This document shows, in pieces, positions 43,993-54,085 of a DNA stretch of 64,000 bases (positions within the stretch are counted from its first letter, which is position 1; the number at the start of each line of letters is the position of its first letter). Origin of the DNA: an uncultured Eubacterium sp. (GTDB taxonomy: Bacteria; Bacillota; Clostridia; Lachnospirales; Lachnospiraceae); NCBI GenBank assembly GCA_934316845.1, contig CAKRDZ010000009.1:22690-86689 (forward strand), in the 5' to 3' direction. The notes beneath the pieces are model-generated. The model was not told where the DNA came from. It saw nothing but the letters and a program-made list of their open reading frames with translations, and searched no databases. Made by a program: the position numbers and the translations under genes.

Positions 43993-45264
43993 TTGAAAAA
44001 ATATGATGTGATCGTAGTCGGCGGTGGTGCAGCCGGTATGATGGCTGCTATCTCCGCAGCCAAAGAAGGCGCACAGGTGGCTTTGATCGAAAAAAACGAA
44101 AAACTAGGAAAAAAAATATATATTACCGGAAAAGGACGCTGCAATCTCACTAATGCCTGTGAGACGGAAGAGTTCTTTTCTGCTGTCAATACCAATGCCA
44201 AATTTATGTACAGCAGTCTTTATACATTGACAAATTTTCAAACGATAGAATTGTTTCAGGAGTGGGGGCTTTCTACAAAAGTAGAACGAGGAAACCGCGT
44301 ATTTCCTGTCTCTGATAAATCTTCCGATGTCATACAATGCCTGGGAAAAGAGTGTAAGCGGAGCGGCGTTGACATTTACCTGAATACCCCCTGCCAGCAG
44401 ATTTTATACGATCACGAAACGGCTTGTGCTGTCCGGACGCCCGATGCGCTCCTGCATGCCGGCTGTATCATCCTGGCAACCGGAGGACTTTCGTATCCTT
44501 CGACCGGTTCTACCGGCGATGGGATCCGGTTTGCAAAAAAATCCGGCCACCGCATCGTTTCCTGTCGTCCCGCACTGGTTCCCATGAATGTAAAAGAAGC
44601 GGATGCCATGCAGATGCAGGGACTTTCGATGAAAAACGTGGAAATGGCTTTTTATGTAGAGAAAGAGAATGGAAAAAAGCAGGAAATCTACCGCGATTTT
44701 GGGGAAATGATGTTTACCCATTTTGGGATAACCGGTCCGATTGTTCTTTCTGCCTCTCATGAAGTAGGAAAAAGGTTGGAAAATGACGAGATTTATGCTA
44801 TACTGGATTGTAAGCCTGCGTTGTCAGTGGAAAAACTGGATAAACGACTGGTCAGGGACTTTGAGGAAAGTCCGAATACTTCATTGAAAAACTGTCTTGG
44901 GAAACTGCTTCCGAAAAGCATGATCCCTGTTATATTGAGACGCACGTCTTTAGATGGTGCGGCGGCAGTAAATCAAATTACAAAAACTAAAAGACACCGT
45001 CTCGTATCGGAGATCAAAGCGATGCGCTTTACGATCCGCTCCCTTCGTGACTGGAAGGAAGCGATCATCACTTCCGGCGGTGTGTCCGTAAAAGACATCG
45101 ATCCTTCTACGATGGAAAGCAAAAAAATCAATCATCTGTTTTTTGCCGGCGAAATGATCGATGTGGACGCGATGACAGGCGGTTACAATTTACAGATTGC
45201 CTGGTCCACCGGTTATCTTGCCGGCAGGATGGCAGCTGAACGATCACAAGAAAGAAAGGAATAA
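43993..45264 (+). CDS. BaiN/HI0933-family FAD-dependent flavoprotein
   Basis: The 423-residue protein opens at a TTG (43993) after CAGGAA and begins MKKYDVIVVGGGAAGMMAA, the dinucleotide-binding GxGxxG motif. LGKKIYITGKGRCNLTNAC, ILATGGLSYPSTGSTGDG and the C-terminal DVDAMTGGYNLQIAWSTGYLAG are hallmarks of the HI0933/BaiN family, which includes bile-acid 7-dehydroxylation reductases in gut clostridia. Most members are of unknown substrate, and no bai operon is seen here, so only the family name is given. cmk follows at 7 bases. Confidence 0.92.
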   Translation: MKKYDVIVVGGGAAGMMAAISAAKEGAQVALIEKNEKLGKKIYITGKGRCNLTNACETEEFFSAVNTNAKFMYSSLYTLTNFQTIELFQEWGLSTKVERGNRVFPVSDKSSDVIQCLGKECKRSGVDIYLNTPCQQILYDHETACAVRTPDALLHAGCIILATGGLSYPSTGSTGDGIRFAKKSGHRIVSCRPALVPMNVKEADAMQMQGLSMKNVEMAFYVEKENGKKQEIYRDFGEMMFTHFGITGPIVLSASHEVGKRLENDEIYAILDCKPALSVEKLDKRLVRDFEESPNTSLKNCLGKLLPKSMIPVILRRTSLDGAAAVNQITKTKRHRLVSEIKAMRFTIRSLRDWKEAIITSGGVSVKDIDPSTMESKKINHLFFAGEMIDVDAMTGGYNLQIAWSTGYLAGRMAAERSQERKE

Positions 45265-45271
45265 CGGAGTT

Positions 45272-45931
45272 ATGAATATCGCACTCGACGGCCCGGCAGG
45301 TGCAGGGAAAAGTTCTATCGCCAAATTAGTGGCAAAAAAATTATCATTTGTATATTTAGACACCGGTGCAATGTACCGCACCATCGCTCTCTATGTGTTA
45401 AACAACGGGATTTCTCCGGCAGACGAAGAAGCAGTCGTTGCCAGACTTGATGATATCGAGATCACATTATCCCATGAAAACGGAGAACAGCAGATTTTTC
45501 TTAACGGAGCCAATGTTTCCAAAGAAATCCGCAGGGAAGAGGTTGGAAAGACCGCCTCTACAGTGGCAAAATATGGAAAAGTCCGCAAAAAACTGGTTTC
45601 CCTGCAGCAAAAAATTGCATCTGAAAATGATGTCATTATGGATGGAAGAGATATCGGAACCGTCGTTCTTCCGAATGCCGAGGTGAAGATTTATCTGACT
45701 GCCAGTTCCGGAGTACGCGCCGAGCGCCGTTACAAGGAACTACAGGAAAAAGGGGAAACCTGTGATCTGGATCAGATTGAAAAAGACATCATTCTTCGTG
45801 ATGAACAGGATATGAATCGTGAGATCTCACCGCTTCGTCAGGCAGACGATGCCATACTCGTCGATTCTTCCGATATGTCCATCGAAGAAGTTGTAAATTG
45901 TCTGATCGACATCGTAAAAAAAGCAGACTAA
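45272..45931 (+). CDS. cmk: Cytidylate kinase
   Basis: ATG 45272 gives 219 residues; the frame continues upstream into the flavoprotein gene but without a family-like sequence. Motifs are DGPAGAGKSSIAKLVAKKL (P-loop, about 5-23), YLDTGAMYRTIAL, DGRDIGTVVLPNAEVKIYLTAS and RDEQDMNREISPLRQADDA. It phosphorylates CMP and dCMP. The cmk-ispH-S1 gene order is typical of Clostridia. Confidence 0.97.
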   Translation: MNIALDGPAGAGKSSIAKLVAKKLSFVYLDTGAMYRTIALYVLNNGISPADEEAVVARLDDIEITLSHENGEQQIFLNGANVSKEIRREEVGKTASTVAKYGKVRKKLVSLQQKIASENDVIMDGRDIGTVVLPNAEVKIYLTASSGVRAERRYKELQEKGETCDLDQIEKDIILRDEQDMNREISPLRQADDAILVDSSDMSIEEVVNCLIDIVKKAD

Positions 45932-45972
45932 CGAAATCGTTACGCTGAAAAAAATAGAAAACGGGAGAGATT

Positions 45973-46848
45973 ATGAACGTATCACTTGCCAAAACAGCCG
46001 GATTCTGCTTCGGCGTCAAGCGCGCCGTCGATATGGCGTATACCGAGGCAGCCAAAGGAAAACCGGTTTACACCCTGGGACCTATCATTCACAATGAAGA
46101 AGTCGTTGCGGATCTCACACAGAAGGGAGTTCTTGCCCTGAGTGAAGAAGAACTTTTTTCCGGAAAACATCCTCTTGAGGATGCCACCGTTATCATTCGT
46201 TCCCACGGAATATCCAAAGAGATTTACACAAAACTGGAAAATGTAAGTGCCAATATTGTAGACTGTACCTGCCCTTTTGTAAAAAAAATTCATACAACAG
46301 TTGAAAAATATGCAGAAAAAGGGTATGATATTGTCATTATAGGCAGCAAAGCCCACCCTGAGGTGCAGGGTATCCTCGGATGGTGCAAAGGGCACGGAAA
46401 AGCCCTTGAAACCGAGGAAGAAGCAAAGAATTTCACCTTAAAGGATGCGACAAAAAAAGTATGTATTGTCGCCCAAACGACATTTAATTACAAAAAATTT
46501 AAAGATTTAGTTGAAATTCTTTCAAAAAAAGGTTATGATATAATTGCTGTGAATACTATATGCAATGCCACCGCTGAGAGACAAAAAGAAGCTGAGGAGT
46601 TAGCGGCCGTTTCGGATGCGATGATTGTTATAGGCGGGAAAAACAGTTCAAATTCCAGAAAGTTATTTGAAATCAGTAAAAATCAGTGTGAAAACACTTA
46701 TTTTATACAGACATTAGAAGATTTGAATCTGGAGCAGATTCAATTTTCGTCAAGCCTAGGTATTACTGCAGGGGCATCCACCCCAAAAAACATTATTCAG
46801 GAGGTTCTAGAGGCATGTCAGAAGAAAGAAGTTTTGAGGAATTATTAA
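45973..46848 (+). CDS. ispH: 4-hydroxy-3-methylbut-2-enyl diphosphate reductase IspH
   Basis: The 291-residue protein has the three cluster-binding Cys positions: AGFCFGVKRAVD (Cys at about 12), DCTCPFVKKIH (about 95) and NTICNATAERQKEA (about 197). GPIIHNEEVV, SHGI and the TAGASTPKNIIQEV end complete the family. It makes IPP and DMAPP in the non-mevalonate pathway. Its last 34 bases overlap the S1 protein start, where AGGAGGTT for that gene lies. In many Clostridia these two genes are one fusion; here they are separate. Confidence 0.97.
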   Translation: MNVSLAKTAGFCFGVKRAVDMAYTEAAKGKPVYTLGPIIHNEEVVADLTQKGVLALSEEELFSGKHPLEDATVIIRSHGISKEIYTKLENVSANIVDCTCPFVKKIHTTVEKYAEKGYDIVIIGSKAHPEVQGILGWCKGHGKALETEEEAKNFTLKDATKKVCIVAQTTFNYKKFKDLVEILSKKGYDIIAVNTICNATAERQKEAEELAAVSDAMIVIGGKNSSNSRKLFEISKNQCENTYFIQTLEDLNLEQIQFSSSLGITAGASTPKNIIQEVLEACQKKEVLRNY

Positions 46849-47912
46849 AAGAGGAATCATCAGTAACAATCCATAACAATGCGATTGTAGAAGGGACAGT
46901 TATCAGCGTTAATGAGAATGAAATTATCTTGAATATCAGATATAAAGCAGATGGTATCTTGACAAAAAGCGAATACAGCAATAATCCAGATGTTGATTTG
47001 ACAAAAGAAGTTAAAGTTGATGATAAGCTCACTGTAAAGGTTCTTAAAGTAAACGACGGAGAAGGTCAGGTTCTTCTTACTTACAAGAGATTACAGCAGG
47101 ATAAGATGAACAAAGTGTTCGAAGAAGCTATGGAAAGCGGCGAAGTTCTGAAAGGAACCGTAACAGCAGCATTGAAAGGCGGCTTGAGCGTTTCTTACGG
47201 AGAAGGCCGTGTATTTATCCCTGCTAGTCTGGTATCCGACGTATACGAAAAAGATCTTTCCAAGTACGAAGGACAGGAGATTGAGTTTGTTCTTACCGAA
47301 GTAAATCCTCGCAAGAGAAGAATTATCGGTGACCGCAAGCAGCTCATCGTAGCACAGAAGAAAGAAGCACAGGAAGCACTTCTTGCACGTATCGAAGTTG
47401 GTATGATGGTGGAAGGTACTGTGAAAAATCTTACTGATTTTGGTGCATTTATCGATCTTGGTGGAGCAGATGGTCTTCTTCACATCTCAGAAATGAGCTG
47501 GGGACGTGTAGACGATCCTAAGAAATTATTCAAGGTTGGCGATAAAGTAGAAGTTATGATCAAAGATATTTCCGGTACAAAGATTGCTTTGACTATGAAA
47601 TTAGATTCCAACAATCCTTGGAAAAACGCATCTGAAAAATACGAAAAAGGTCAGGTTGTAACAGGAAAAGTTGCCCGTATGACAGATTTTGGTGCATTCG
47701 TTGAATTGGAAGAGGGCATTGACGCACTTCTTCATGTATCCCAGATCTCCATCGATCATGTAGAAAAACCTTCTGACGTATTGAGCGTTGGACAGGAAGT
47801 TACAGCAAAGATTGTGGACTTCAATGAAGAAGCAAAGAAAATCAGCCTGAGCATCAAAGCTCTTGAGATTGAAAAACAGAACGAGGACGCTGCTGAAGAA
47901 GAAGCAGAATAA
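46815..47912 (+). CDS. rpsA: Ribosomal protein S1 homologue with four S1 domains
   Basis: The 365-residue protein contains four S1 RNA-binding repeats: about 22-90, 107-173, 192-260 and 277-346. The last two have the conserved VEGTVKNLTDFGAFIDL and VTGKVARMTDFGAFVEL. An acidic tail (AAEEEAE) ends it. It should bind mRNA at the ribosome, though S1 in Firmicutes is shorter and less essential than in E. coli. Start overlaps ispH by 34 bases. Confidence 0.93.
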   Translation: MSEERSFEELLKEESSVTIHNNAIVEGTVISVNENEIILNIRYKADGILTKSEYSNNPDVDLTKEVKVDDKLTVKVLKVNDGEGQVLLTYKRLQQDKMNKVFEEAMESGEVLKGTVTAALKGGLSVSYGEGRVFIPASLVSDVYEKDLSKYEGQEIEFVLTEVNPRKRRIIGDRKQLIVAQKKEAQEALLARIEVGMMVEGTVKNLTDFGAFIDLGGADGLLHISEMSWGRVDDPKKLFKVGDKVEVMIKDISGTKIALTMKLDSNNPWKNASEKYEKGQVVTGKVARMTDFGAFVELEEGIDALLHVSQISIDHVEKPSDVLSVGQEVTAKIVDFNEEAKKISLSIKALEIEKQNEDAAEEEAE

Positions 47913-47939
47913 TAAATTTGACTGAGGTTTTGAACAGGT

Positions 47940-48719
47940 ATGTTAGACGAGTATGAAGGATTTAAAAAAGATTTTTTGCTATTATCCGGACTTGACTTAA
48001 ACTCTTACAAGGAAACTCAGATGAAACGCCGTATTCTCAGTTTTATGGGAAGACACCGGTGTAAAAACTTAGCGGAATTTTTTCTGTTGTTAAAAAAAGA
48101 CCGTGAGGTGTATAATGCATTTATTACATATCTTACAATAAATGTGTCTGAGTTTTACCGTAATCCGGCTCAATGGAAAACATTGGAAAGCATTGTCATT
48201 CCGCACATTATGAAACACTCCGGAAAAACGATCCGTGTGTGGAGTGCCGCTTGCTCTACGGGAGATGAACCGTATTCTCTGGCAATGGTTCTCAGCGAGT
48301 TCTATCCGTTAGAACGCATTGAGATCATCGCTACGGATATGGACAAAGAAGTTTTAGACAAGGCCAGACAGGGATGTTACCATGAAAAGAGTTTAAAATC
48401 CCTTCCTGAAAAGTATCAGAAAAAATTTTTTGAAAAGATGGACTCCGGATATTATCAGGTGTCTGATTCCTTGAAACGGTGTATTACCTTTCAAGAACAT
48501 AATCTGTTAAAAGATACGTATCCCGGAAACCTTGATTTGGTTGTGTGCAGAAACGTTCTGATTTATTTTACCGAAGAGGCAAAAGATCGAATATACAAAG
48601 GCATTTCGCAATCATTAAAAAAAGATGGTGTGCTTTTTGTAGGAAGTACCGAGCAGATTATAGGTTCGGATGTTTATGGTTTGGAAACCTTTCAATCATT
48701 TTTTTATAAAAAAATTTGA
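47940..48719 (+). CDS. cheR: CheR-type chemotaxis receptor methyltransferase
   Basis: The 259-residue protein has the CheR N-terminal helical domain (1 to about 75) and SAM-binding domain: ITYLTINVSEFYRNPAQWKTL, RVWSAACSTGDEPYSLAMVL (about 98-117), IIATDMDKEVLDKARQG, and LVVCRNVLIYFTEEAKDRIY. It methylates receptor glutamates, tuning chemotaxis, and also implies that receptors and CheB exist elsewhere. No other che gene is nearby. A terminator follows. Confidence 0.95.
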   Translation: MLDEYEGFKKDFLLLSGLDLNSYKETQMKRRILSFMGRHRCKNLAEFFLLLKKDREVYNAFITYLTINVSEFYRNPAQWKTLESIVIPHIMKHSGKTIRVWSAACSTGDEPYSLAMVLSEFYPLERIEIIATDMDKEVLDKARQGCYHEKSLKSLPEKYQKKFFEKMDSGYYQVSDSLKRCITFQEHNLLKDTYPGNLDLVVCRNVLIYFTEEAKDRIYKGISQSLKKDGVLFVGSTEQIIGSDVYGLETFQSFFYKKI

Positions 48720-48727
48720 TGGATGCT

Positions 48728-48759
48728 AGAAGCCACCCTTGTTTTTAGGGTGGCTTTCT
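48728..48759 (+). terminator. Terminator after cheR
   Basis: AGAAGCCACCCT pairs with AGGGTGGCTTTCT around a TGTTTTT loop, giving a strong GC-rich stem between cheR and plsX. Confidence 0.8.
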
Positions 48760-48791
48760 ATCCGAATAAAGCTAGTTAAAGGAGAATTCAA

Positions 48792-49793
48792 ATGGAAAAA
48801 GTTATTATTGCATTGGATGCGATGGGCGGAGATTACGCACCGGAGCAGACCGTAAAAGGCGCAGTAGAAGCGGTTAATTCAAGTGATGAGATCCGTGTTA
48901 TCTTAGTTGGAAAACAGGACATGATTACGAAGGAACTTGAAAAATACGAATATGCCAAAGAGGACATTGAAGTCGTACATGCCTCTGAGATCATTGATAT
49001 GGGAGATGTCCCAACCGTTGCAATCAAAGATAAAAAGGATTCTTCTTTAGTTGTTGCCATGAGACTGGTACGTGAAGGCAAGGCCGACGCACTCGTTTCT
49101 GCCGGAAGCACCGGTGCGGTACTGGTAGGCGGTCAGCTTGTCGTCGGCCGTCTGAAAGGGATCAAGCGTCCTCCACTGGCTCCGTTTATTCCTACCACAA
49201 AAGGATTTTCCCTTTTGATCGACTGCGGTGCCAATGTGGATGCCCGGCCGGAACATCTGGTTCAGTTTGCACAGATGGGATCCATTTATTATGAAAATGT
49301 TATGGGCAAAAAAAATCCAACCGTAGCACTGTTAAATATTGGAACGGAAGAGGAAAAAGGAAACCAGCTTGTAAAAGATACCAAACCATTGATGAAAGAG
49401 TGCAAAAATATCAATTACATCGGCAGTGTGGAAGCACGTGAACTGGTAAGCGGTGCGGCAGATGTTATCGTCTGCGAGGCATTTGTCGGAAACGTCGTTT
49501 TAAAATTCTTTGAAGGATTGGCATTGACATTATTTGGAAGTTTGAAAGAAGGACTGATGTCCAGCACCCGAACAAAACTGGGCGCTCTTCTCGTAAAACC
49601 GGCGTTAAAAGGATTGAAAAACCAGTTTGACACAAGCAGCCAGGGCGGTGCTCCTTTGCTTGGCTTAAAAGGACTTGTCGTAAAAGCACATGGAAATTCC
49701 AGCAGCAAGGAAATTGAAATTGCATTAAAGCAGTGTATCTCCTTTAAAAAGCAGAAAATTAACGAAAAAATTAAAGAAAGTATATGTGATTAA
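48792..49793 (+). CDS. plsX: Phosphate acyltransferase PlsX
   Basis: The 333-residue protein has PlsX signatures: IIALDAMGGDYAPEQTVKGA, SAGSTGAVLVGG, LLIDCGANVDARPEHLVQFA, GNVVLKFFEGLA and GAPLLGLKGLVVKAHGNSS. It makes acyl-phosphate from acyl-ACP for phospholipid synthesis. The usual acpP gene between plsX and rnc is missing; rnc starts at the end of plsX. AAAGGAG precedes the start. Confidence 0.97.
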   Translation: MEKVIIALDAMGGDYAPEQTVKGAVEAVNSSDEIRVILVGKQDMITKELEKYEYAKEDIEVVHASEIIDMGDVPTVAIKDKKDSSLVVAMRLVREGKADALVSAGSTGAVLVGGQLVVGRLKGIKRPPLAPFIPTTKGFSLLIDCGANVDARPEHLVQFAQMGSIYYENVMGKKNPTVALLNIGTEEEKGNQLVKDTKPLMKECKNINYIGSVEARELVSGAADVIVCEAFVGNVVLKFFEGLALTLFGSLKEGLMSSTRTKLGALLVKPALKGLKNQFDTSSQGGAPLLGLKGLVVKAHGNSSSKEIEIALKQCISFKKQKINEKIKESICD

Positions 49794-49794
49794 A

Positions 49795-50484
49795 ATGACA
49801 AAAAATGATCTTTCAAAATTTGAAGAAAAAATCGGTTACCGGTTTCAGGAGAAAACGTTGCTGCAAAACGCATTGACTCACAGCTCCTATGCCAATGAAA
49901 AGCATCTTCCCTATGAGAAAAATAACGAACGTCTCGAATTTTTAGGCGATGCCGTATTGGAACTTGTAAGCAGTGATTTCATCTTTCATGAACAAGCAAC
50001 GGCGATGGAAGGAAAAATGAGCAAATTCCGCGCCAGCCTTGTATGTGAGAGAAGTCTGGCGCAGAGTGCCAGAGAAATCGATCTTGGTTCCTATCTGTTT
50101 TTAGGAAAAGGGGAAGCTGCGACAGGCGGAGCCGAACGGGATTCCATTTTGTCCGATGCGTTTGAAGCTGTGATCGGAGCCATTTATCTGGATGCCGGAA
50201 TGGAAGAGGCTTCACGGTTTATTCATCAATATGTCCTTTCGGATATTGAACATAAAACGCTCTTTTATGACAGCAAGACCATTTTACAGGAGATGGTACA
50301 AAGTCAAGGCGCCAATACGCTGTGCTATCATTTGCTGGAAGAAAAGGGACCGGATCACTGCAAAGAATTTGTGATCGCCTGTTGCCTGGGCGACCGCCGG
50401 CTCGGTATCGGCACCGGACGCAGTAAAAAACTGGCAGAGCAGGAAGCTGCCTATCAGGCAATCTTAGCATTAAGAAATAAATAA
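49795..50484 (+). CDS. rnc: Ribonuclease III
   Basis: I place the start at ATG 49795, just after the plsX stop; a GTG at 49786, inside plsX, is the alternative and lies nearer the only weak AAAGAAAG ribosome binding site. The protein of about 229 residues has ERLEFLGDAVLELVSSDFI (the signature) and SDAFEAVIGAIYLDAG, then a dsRNA-binding domain (about 155-225: ILQEMVQSQG, GRSKKLAEQEAA). It processes rRNA precursors and structured mRNAs, possibly including the pnp leader hairpin. Confidence 0.95.
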   Translation: MTKNDLSKFEEKIGYRFQEKTLLQNALTHSSYANEKHLPYEKNNERLEFLGDAVLELVSSDFIFHEQATAMEGKMSKFRASLVCERSLAQSAREIDLGSYLFLGKGEAATGGAERDSILSDAFEAVIGAIYLDAGMEEASRFIHQYVLSDIEHKTLFYDSKTILQEMVQSQGANTLCYHLLEEKGPDHCKEFVIACCLGDRRLGIGTGRSKKLAEQEAAYQAILALRNK

Positions 50485-50500
50485 GGAATGGTATAACGGA

Positions 50501-53500
50501 ATGTACTTAAAAAGTATTGAAGTGCATGGATTTAAGTCCTTTGCCAATAAATTAGTATTTGAATTTCATAATGGGATCACCGGAATCGTCGGCCCAAACG
50601 GAAGTGGTAAAAGCAACGTAGCCGATGCCGTCCGCTGGGTTCTCGGCGAACAGAGTGCAAAACAGCTTCGTGGTGCGAGCATGCAGGATGTCATTTTTGC
50701 CGGAACAGAACTTCGAAAACCGCAAAGTTACGCCTATGTTGCCCTGACGATTTCCAATGAAGACCACAAGCTGAACGTTCCGTATGAGGAAGTCAAGGTG
50801 GCACGTCGTGTCTATCGTTCCGGGGAAAGCGAATACCTGATCAACGGAGCCGCCTGCCGCTTAAAAGATATTCAGGAATTGTTTTTTGATACCGGTATCG
50901 GAAAAGAGGGATATTCCATCATCGGACAGGGACAGATTGATAAGATCCTCAGCGGTAAACCCGAAGAACGCCGTGAATTGTTCGATGAAGCAGCCGGAAT
51001 CGTAAAATACAAAAAGCGGAAAGCGGCCGCAGAAAAAAATCTGGAAGTGGAACGCCAGAATCTGGTTCGTGTCAACGACATTTTGACCGAGTTGGAAAAA
51101 CAGGTCGGCCCATTGGAAAAGCAGTCCGAGAAAGCGCGCGAATACCTGCGTTTAAAGGAGGAACTGAAAAAATACGAGATTTCTTTGTTTATTCAGGACT
51201 ATGATAGTTTCAAAGAAGAATTGTCAGAAACCGGAAATCATATCTCCAACGCCGAAAAAGAACTGGAGGCGCTGAAACAAAAACAGGAAAGCACCAAAGA
51301 AGAGTACGAAACCGTTGAAAACCAAATCCGTGAATTTGATGAGAAGATCGAATTTAAGAAAGAGAAAAAGAACCGTGACAATGTAAATCTGGCAAACCTG
51401 GAAAGTGAGATCCGTGTAACCAGGGAAAAGATTGCTGCCTTATCACAGGGAAAAGAATTTCACGAAGAGCGTATGGCAGCTGTATCCGCGGAAATCGAAG
51501 AAGCCGGAAAAGAAAAAAAAGAGTACGAAGAAAATCAGAAAGAATGGCTTACTACCCTTGCCACGATGGAAGAGCAGGAAGCAGAAAAACAGGAAGAGAT
51601 CCGTTTGCTGAATGCTGCGATTGAGCAGATGAATCAGACGATTTCTTCCCAGAACGAGATTCTGATGTCCAATATGGAGATGAAATCCGAAATCGGGCGT
51701 GAACAGGAAAAAGTACAGTCAATGATGGAACAAAACTCAATCCGGAAAGCCGAGTTAAATCAGCGTATTTTATCCAACAAAAGCCAGGTTTCCTCTGCCA
51801 TTGAGGAGATGCAGAAAGAAGAAAAGGCATTGGAAGAGATTCGTAAAAAATTAGATGCCGAATATATCAAACAAAAAGAATATCAGAAAAAGTCGTTTGA
51901 AACCCGCGAATTTATCAAGGGGATCGAACTTCAGATACAGGAACAGCAAAAAGAGTTTCATATGAAAAATTCTGAACTTGCGACATTGAAAAACATCGCC
52001 GAACGTTATGACGGTTATGGACAGAGCATCCGCCGCGTCATGGAGCAAAAAGAAAAAAATGCCGGCATTGTCGGTGTTGTCGCAGATATCATTCAAGTGG
52101 ATAAAAAGTATGAGACAGCTGTAGAAACCGCACTTGGAGGAAACATTCAGAATATTGTAACCGAGGATGAATCCACTGCCAAAGATATGATCCGGTTTTT
52201 GAAAAAGAACCGTTTTGGCCGTGCCACCTTTTTACCACTGACTACGGTATCCGCTTCCGGTGGCCGGATCAAAGAGGAAGTTCTTTCAGAACCCGGTGTG
52301 ATCGGAAGAGTATCGGAATTGGTAGAAAAAGAGACAAAATTTGAAGGACTCATCGAATATCTGCTTGGCCGCTTTGTACTGGCTGATACAATCGACCACG
52401 CAATGGCACTCGGAAGAAAATACAAACATTCTCTCCGCATCGTAACACTCGAAGGAGAACTCCTTAGTCCGGGAGGTTCTATGTCCGGTGGTGCTTATAA
52501 GAACAATAGTAAACTGCTTGGCCGCCGCCGTGAGATGGAAAAACTGGAAGAAGCCATTGACAAGCTGAAGCAGACGATGGCAAAATCCCGTGATAAGATC
52601 ACAAAGTTACAGGAAGAAGTCGAAAAAGCCGAGAAAAAGGCCGCCGACATCTCCGTTATCAGAAAAGAACTGGAATTACAGGAAAATACGGCGAAAATCA
52701 AGTATGAACAAGCCGTTTTGATCAAAGAAAAGCAGGAGATGGAATACAATTCCATCCTCAATGACGGAAAAGAACTGGAAAACCAGAAACAGGAACTGGC
52801 GGAAACACTGGCACAGATTGATGAAAAACTGGGCTCCAGCGAAGAGCAGAATGAGCAGGCAAAAAAATTGGTGGAATCTGCCGCAAAGGATCTGGAACAG
52901 AGCCAGCAGACACTGGACAAGTGTCAGACCGAACTTTCCGAATTGAAATTGGAAATAGCATCCTGCACACAGAAAAATACATTTGCTTCGGAAAATCTGT
53001 CCCGAATCGAGGCAAGGATCAAAGAACTGGAAGAAGAATATGCCACACATACCGATAACCAGACCGATTCCGATGAGCAGGAAGCACAGATGAAAAAGCA
53101 GATTGAAGAATTTGAAAAACGTATGGTTCTCTGCCGAAAAGAAATTAAAGAACTGGAAAAAGAAGTAGAAGAAGCTTCCGCTGAAAAAGAGCGTTTGATG
53201 GTTTCCCGCAAAGACTTCTTTGAACGCCGCAACGCCATGATGGAACAAATTGGAAATTTGGACAAAGAATGTTTCCGACTTCAATCCAGAAAGGAAAAAT
53301 TGGAAGAGCAGCTTGACTCCCGTGTCAATTATATGTGGGCAGAATACGAGATCACGTATCACAACGCAAAAGAAAATGCGGAAGATACCGGACTTACCTA
53401 CACACGCATGAAGAGTCAGGTGACAGATACGAAAAATCAGATCCGTTCCCTCGGAGATGTCAATGTCAATGCCATTGAAGATTACAAGAGTGTCAGCGAA

Positions 53501-54085
53501 CGTTATGAGGTATTGAAAACACAGCACGACGATCTGATCGAGTCCGAAGAAAAACTGACTAAGATCATCGCTGAGTTAGATGAGGAAATGCGAAAGCAGT
53601 TTACTGAAAAATTTCAGGAGATCAAATCCCAGTTTGACAAAGTGTTCCGCGAATTGTTTGGTGGCGGAAAAGGTACACTGGAACTGGTAGAGGAAGAGGA
53701 TGTCCTGACTGCCGGCATTCGTATCATCGCCCAGCCACCTGGAAAAAAATTACAAAACATGATGCAGTTATCCGGTGGAGAAAAGGCTTTGACAGCCATC
53801 GCGCTTTTATTTGCGATCCAGAATCTGAAACCATCGCCGTTCTGTCTGCTTGATGAGATTGAAGCGGCACTTGACGATTCGAACGTAAAGAGGTATGCTA
53901 AATATCTACATAAGTTAACGAAAAACACCCAGTTTATCGTTATCACCCACCGACAGGGTACGATGTCTGCCGCCGATGCGTTATACGGTATTACGATGCA
54001 GGAAAAAGGGGTTTCGACATTGGTATCCGTCAAATTGATTGAAGAGCAGTTAAAAAATGAAAATAAAAAAGGAGAACATGCATGA
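50501..54085 (+). CDS. smc: Chromosome segregation ATPase SMC
   Basis: The 1194-residue protein has the SMC layout. The N-terminal head has [20 protein letters not shown] (Walker A, about 28-47). Long coiled coils occupy about 170-510 and 680-1020. A hinge lies between (about 520-670, [20 protein letters not shown] at its start). The C-terminal head has signature [17 protein letters not shown] (about 1090) and Walker [16 protein letters not shown] (about 1115-1129). SMC dimers with ScpAB organise the chromosome from the origin. Translation overlaps ftsY by 4 bases. Confidence 0.98.
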   Translation: MYLKSIEVHGFKSFANKLVFEFHNGITGIVGPNGSGKSNVADAVRWVLGEQSAKQLRGASMQDVIFAGTELRKPQSYAYVALTISNEDHKLNVPYEEVKVARRVYRSGESEYLINGAACRLKDIQELFFDTGIGKEGYSIIGQGQIDKILSGKPEERRELFDEAAGIVKYKKRKAAAEKNLEVERQNLVRVNDILTELEKQVGPLEKQSEKAREYLRLKEELKKYEISLFIQDYDSFKEELSETGNHISNAEKELEALKQKQESTKEEYETVENQIREFDEKIEFKKEKKNRDNVNLANLESEIRVTREKIAALSQGKEFHEERMAAVSAEIEEAGKEKKEYEENQKEWLTTLATMEEQEAEKQEEIRLLNAAIEQMNQTISSQNEILMSNMEMKSEIGREQEKVQSMMEQNSIRKAELNQRILSNKSQVSSAIEEMQKEEKALEEIRKKLDAEYIKQKEYQKKSFETREFIKGIELQIQEQQKEFHMKNSELATLKNIAERYDGYGQSIRRVMEQKEKNAGIVGVVADIIQVDKKYETAVETALGGNIQNIVTEDESTAKDMIRFLKKNRFGRATFLPLTTVSASGGRIKEEVLSEPGVIGRVSELVEKETKFEGLIEYLLGRFVLADTIDHAMALGRKYKHSLRIVTLEGELLSPGGSMSGGAYKNNSKLLGRRREMEKLEEAIDKLKQTMAKSRDKITKLQEEVEKAEKKAADISVIRKELELQENTAKIKYEQAVLIKEKQEMEYNSILNDGKELENQKQELAETLAQIDEKLGSSEEQNEQAKKLVESAAKDLEQSQQTLDKCQTELSELKLEIASCTQKNTFASENLSRIEARIKELEEEYATHTDNQTDSDEQEAQMKKQIEEFEKRMVLCRKEIKELEKEVEEASAEKERLMVSRKDFFERRNAMMEQIGNLDKECFRLQSRKEKLEEQLDSRVNYMWAEYEITYHNAKENAEDTGLTYTRMKSQVTDTKNQIRSLGDVNVNAIEDYKSVSERYEVLKTQHDDLIESEEKLTKIIAELDEEMRKQFTEKFQEIKSQFDKVFRELFGGGKGTLELVEEEDVLTAGIRIIAQPPGKKLQNMMQLSGGEKALTAIALLFAIQNLKPSPFCLLDEIEAALDDSNVKRYAKYLHKLTKNTQFIVITHRQGTMSAADALYGITMQEKGVSTLVSVKLIEEQLKNENKKGEHA

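Noticed and set aside
52676..53527. 283-codon Phe-rich minus-strand frame opposite smc
   Set aside because: Typical shadow of Glu/Lys-rich coiled-coil coding sequence (GAA/AAA read as TTC/TTT).
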